Source: Apium graveolens (Eukaryota > Streptophyta > Magnoliopsida > Apiales > Apiaceae). Taken from it: a stretch of 64,000 nucleotides of DNA. The translations under genes and the position numbers were made by a program. The notes beneath the pieces are model-generated. The model worked only from the letters and a program-made list of their open reading frames with translations, did not search any database and was not told where the DNA came from. Numbering within the stretch: position 1 is the first letter of the stretch; each line of letters opens with the position of its first letter. Location of the stretch: NCBI RefSeq assembly GCF_009905375.1, contig NC_133653.1, positions 69,698,920-69,762,919 on the forward strand, written 5' to 3'. Shown here in pieces: positions 59,954-64,000 of this stretch.

Positions 59954-62900
59954 TGTAACGACCTCCAAACCCGGGGTATAAGTCTGGGGGTTACTAGCTA
60001 ATCACCAAACTGTAAAATCTGATTAACAAATAATAAAGAAATGAATCTAAACCCCTTAAATACTAACCAGGATCTTTTTAGGTTGAAGTATGAAAACAAG
60101 AACCACTAACTACTTAATTACAAACCAAAAGTCAAAATCTTACAAACTCTCTTAATTACAAACCATTGTCTAACCAGTTTTAAACTAATTTCATCTTTTA
60201 TTCAAACACACACACTAACTATCTACACTCCACCTGTTCGGGCAACTCAAAACTTTCTTCCTGGATTAGGATCAACACCTTGGGTATGAGAGGATCCCGA
60301 GGCTTGACCCGCTTCTTTACCACTCGAGTCCTGATGGTTTTCATATTCCTTCTTAACTGGAAGCAATAAGGCGAATAACAACAAAAAGGGGTGAGCCAAA
60401 AATTGCTCAACAAGTCTGCAAAATATAAACAGTGTTAAAGCAGTTTAAATAAATCGGTAACCTGGGTATATCTGTAAAGATATAACCCCCGAGAATAGAA
60501 AGAAGGCCATTGTTGGCGAGTACAAACGAACTAAACTGGATACAAGTTCACATCTATACCCTGCTGATCAGCCATGATACAGTGCAGATCTATATATCAC
60601 TATATAGTTCTAATCGGGCACCCAGGAACTACAGCCCATCTCAAGGATCAAGTTATGTCCCGGTCCTTAGGATTAAGTAAAACTTAATCCCAAAAGTATC
60701 ATTATCCAGTCCTTGGAGTAGCAACCGGAACAATCAGTATGCTTTGATATATTCCAAACACCGGAATATATCAATATATGTGAATAACAATTGGAATAGG
60801 AATTAGGAATTCAAAGGAAAATGATAAATCAATAATTGAAATGAAATAGAAACAAGAATCAAAAGAGTGCAAGCGTAATGTGAATCTGAAGAAATATCAC
60901 TATTCTGAAATTAAAATAGGGGAAAAACTTGCCTTCTGCGCGACTCACTTTAATATATCACCTTCGTCTATCACCGAATCAACCTGCCTTGCTGGCTTAG
61001 CTTCTGTTAGAGAAAGAGAATGATTTAAACATCTCGTACTTCAATTGCGTCTCAACCCGACTTCACATCGTTCCTATTATCTACCCATGCGCTTATGACT
61101 GACTCGTATATTATATATTAACAAGTAAGACTCGATTAACCACATAATACACATAAGCACATAATCATTTTTATAGTTAAAATACTTTTTAGAATCAAAA
61201 CTAACTCGTTGTTCGCTTAACTGATCATTATCTGACTCGTTTCCTATATTTCTGGAATTTTTCGGACTCGTCTCGGCACACAATTCGACTGATAATCAAA
61301 TAAATAATAAGGTCAACTAATTTTTAGAAGAAATTAGGTTTTAATATTATTTTTAATGATAAAAATTCATCTTTCTGAGTCAGAGGGCTTTCGTTTCATT
61401 CGAATCGGACTAACGGTCTATTTAATATCAATTAAATACATATAAATCAATTTATTATTCAATAAAAATAATTATTACAAATTTTTAAACCCTAAAATAA
61501 TTTTTAAATAATTATTTAAGAAAATCAAAGCTAAAAATAATTTTTCTATAATTTTTTGGAATTAAAATAAATTTATTATGAATTATTGAAAATTATTTGA
61601 TAAATTATCAAAATAATTAATTATTTTTAAATAATTAAAATAAAATAAATAAATAATAAATAATTAAGAAAATAATTAAATCTGATTTTTAGAAAATATT
61701 TCAGAAATATTTATAATATAAATCAATTAATAAATAATTAATTAATCAATTTATAAAATAAATAAAACTGATTTTTAAAATTAATAAAAATAAAAATAAA
61801 AATAAATTTCCAGAAACAGTTGTCAGAAAATGAACTCTGACAATAAAAGATCAAAACCAGGTTTAAAACCGGGTTGAAATCGGGTTATCAAGAACAATCC
61901 GGGTCAGGATGAACCGGCCGGAAAATTTCCAGAATCCGGCGAGTTCCCCGAACTCCGGCCATGTTCCGATAAGCCTCAATTCTTCACCGTTTGAGGTGAT
62001 TTTTGAGGGGCTTTCATTGCAAATCACACCCACAATTTAGTCCAACAATCCGTTCATCAAAATCATCCCAGTAACAATTTCTCCGGCCAAAATCGATTGA
62101 ACACCGACCCAAACTCCGGCCAAAATCCTAACTTTCAATTCTGTACATGAATTTCAATGTTCTATAGTGCAAATCAAAACCTATGAACTGTATAATCAAA
62201 CCCCTAACATCTTAAGAACCAAATATTCACAGAAATCACGAAGCTATGTTTTAAAAATCAAGCATAAACCCTAGAAATCGAATTCATCGATTCAAGTATT
62301 GTTTGTTCAATTAATTAGTACCAATCGATTGCTTACAACACAGAAAAACTATATCAGCCATCAAAATCATTCAACAACCCCTAGAAATAAAAACCCCAAA
62401 TCGCAGTTATGAACCCTAGAATCGAAATCAAAATATACTGATTTAAACATGAAATTGATAATACAAACCGAAAGAACAACTCAAGAGCTTCGTTTTGAGT
62501 ACTTACATGATTGTAAACGATGCCGAAAACTGATCGGAATCACTGCTCGAATTCTTGACCTGAATTGCAAACCCTAACCCGACTGTAGAGAATTTTCTAA
62601 TTTTCTGATTTTTAATTAATTAATTAATTAATAATAACTAAATAAAAATTAGGCTATTTATAGTAGTAAAATTAATACTCCTAATTAAAATTAAGGCCCT
62701 AATTCTACACTTTTTAAAATTAATAACCCCCTAATTTTATAATTTTTGAGTATTAAAATTTAATTTATAAATGTTTTATATATACAATATATTTGCCAAA
62801 ATTTCCCAAAAATTGTGAATAATGCAAAAATACAAAGAAATAATATAAATGAAAGTCCTATAATTTTATAAAAATAAAAATGTGATTTTTGTGGGGTTTT

Positions 62901-63243
62901 TAACACCCAATGGGGCCCGGAAAAGTCATTTTTCGTAAAATGAGAAATTTTTTAAAATGCCTAGATGTTCAGAATATTGCGATGGTAAAAGCTGTTTGAT
63001 GAAAAATAAGGCCCATTATTTTATTTGAAATACCTGCTTTGAAATCATGATTCGGGTCGTAAAACTTTTGAAATGAAAGCTATAAATATCTGAAAATTAT
63101 CTTAAAAATACCAGGACGACACAGAATCCACGTAACACACAACAATTAGGGTTTGACAGTTAATTCCACATAAATGACACATTGACATATAATTTATTAT
63201 AAATATGATATATTACAGACGTAAGTTTCCCAGACGTTATACA
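59954..63243 (-). mobile_element. Giant LTR (about 3.3 kb), related to the LTR at 8331-12246; solo or recombinant
   Basis: The plus strand begins TGTAACGACCTCC and ends CAGACGTTATACA. Shared landmarks with the 8331 LTR occur in the same order. They are a GTGAGCCAAAAA block (about 60392), CTGCTGATCAGCCATGATACAG and CACCCAGGAACTA (about 60560-60630), a long AATTAATT tract (about 61440-61800) and a CCGG-rich island (about 61860-62000). It is clearly diverged, so it is a related family. No primer site, polypurine tract or coding frame is present. Flanks are AAACC on the left and GATTG on the right, so there is no target duplication. A simple solo-LTR insertion is therefore unlikely to be the whole history. 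Confidence 0.7.
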
Positions 63244-64000
63244 GATTGTCTCTTGAGGTTGGTCTGAAGATCCTTTATGGCCTTGGCCTCCTCCTCATTA
63301 TCAGGATTTTTTTATATAATATCTCGTAATCTTGTAACAAAACTTCTAATTTTCCACACTTGGCATAACAATACGCTCTTCTTAGCATAGCGTTGTTATA
63401 TGAAGGCCGGTCCCTGAGGGCTGAATTGCTTTCTCAAACTGTTCAAGTTTTGATCTAGAGGCAGCTCTGTTGCTCAACAAGATGGCGTTGTAAGGATCAT
63501 AAACAAATCCCTCCCTATATGCATTACATGCTTATGTGTGTCGTGATGCTTTTAAGAGTTCATTTCCTTTGGACCTCGCTGCTGCCACTGCTATAGTTTT
63601 TCTACTAATTGTGTTTGCTTTATTATTGTTTACATCAAGCCTTGTGGCTCGTTGAGCTGCAGTAGCAACAACATCTTCAAATCTGCCAGTTGTCATTTAC
63701 ACCTGAGCCCGGATTACGAATAAACTTTCCCGACCAATAAGACCAAAATATTTTGTAATTTCGTCGACATTGAAATTAGGACCCTTTCTCAAGACTTTAT
63801 CAGCTTTTTGGTGTCTATTCAGCTTTAGTAAGGCCTCTGCTTTTAGAGCAAATATCAATGGTGCAGTATCTGCACCGACAGATATAACAAGATTGCTTTC
63901 TTTTAGCAAACCATTCCAATTGTGTTTCCTTTTAGTATTAGTGCACCTGTTGAGATGAACTTGCACATTTCTTATTTCAGTCAAAACATCTGGGTCAGCT
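63244..64000 (-). pseudogene. TPR repeat-containing thioredoxin-like (TTL-type) pseudogene fragment, open at the window end
   Basis: The minus strand encodes TPR sequence, broken up. One frame (63984-63697) has A-L-K-A-E-A-L-L-K-L-N-R-H-Q and ends R-A-Q-V before TAA. The same line continues with G-R-F-E-D-V-V, then G-N-E-L-L-K-A-S-R-H-T, a second TAA, A-C-N-A-Y-R-E-G and D-P-Y-N-A-I-L-L-S-N-R-A-A. Frameshifts follow near 63420 and near 63315, and the last piece ends N-L-K-R-Q-S-V. This order of TPR motifs is that of plant TTL proteins, which take part in hormone and osmotic-stress signalling at the plasma membrane. The C-terminal thioredoxin-like domain is missing because a giant LTR begins at 63243. 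It is intronless here, possibly a processed copy. Confidence 0.75.

Overview
The window is nuclear DNA of a flowering plant, almost certainly a eudicot. It holds spliced genes with GT-AG introns, a nuclear group II intron maturase, a plant katanin, and nested LTR retrotransposons, MITEs and a Helitron-like element. The accessory-gene-bearing Copia elements and giant-LTR families would fit an asterid such as an Apiaceae species. That is a guess from style and the sequence does not prove it.

About 80% of the window is mobile DNA. (a) 1-4463: the 3' end of Copia element A (accessory ORF, polypurine tract, LTR) abuts the minus-strand 3' end of Copia element B. (b) 5039-30135: a decayed minus-strand Copia element C, Sirevirus-like, with gag, protease, integrase, RT, RNase H and a separate 3' accessory gene. 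Two later elements split it: a giant-LTR element without coding capacity (8331-18956) and a 4.0-kb solo LTR with a perfect 5-bp target duplication (24893-28896). (c) 30142-34335: a hAT-like MITE, a DEAD-box helicase (RH17-like) fragment, a decayed En/Spm-type transposase gene and ACCGACCA repeats. (d) 34670-35056: a small secreted-peptide gene resembling IDA-LIKE precursors. (e) 36633-48168: a Helitron-like element split by a very young, apparently complete Ty3/gypsy Tat-lineage element (37336-47785). The Tat element has one intact 1901-aa polyprotein. On its opposite strand it has a three-exon gene with its own TATA box.

(f) From 48.4 kb onward the window is more gene-like. It holds an intact intronless maturase gene (48419-50536), then a ten-exon katanin p60-like pseudogene (two nonsense codons, last exon missing), another giant-LTR sequence (59954-63243), and a TTL-type TPR pseudogene on the minus strand running off the end.

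The only host genes that look intact are the maturase and the small peptide. The strongest leads are the antisense spliced gene with its promoter in the Tat element, a recurring TTATCCGTCG motif spread through both coding and non-coding parts of Copia C, and the internal promoter of the Copia accessory gene. Coordinates of exons, LTRs and target duplications were read by hand. Family names rest on recognised motifs, not on database searches.
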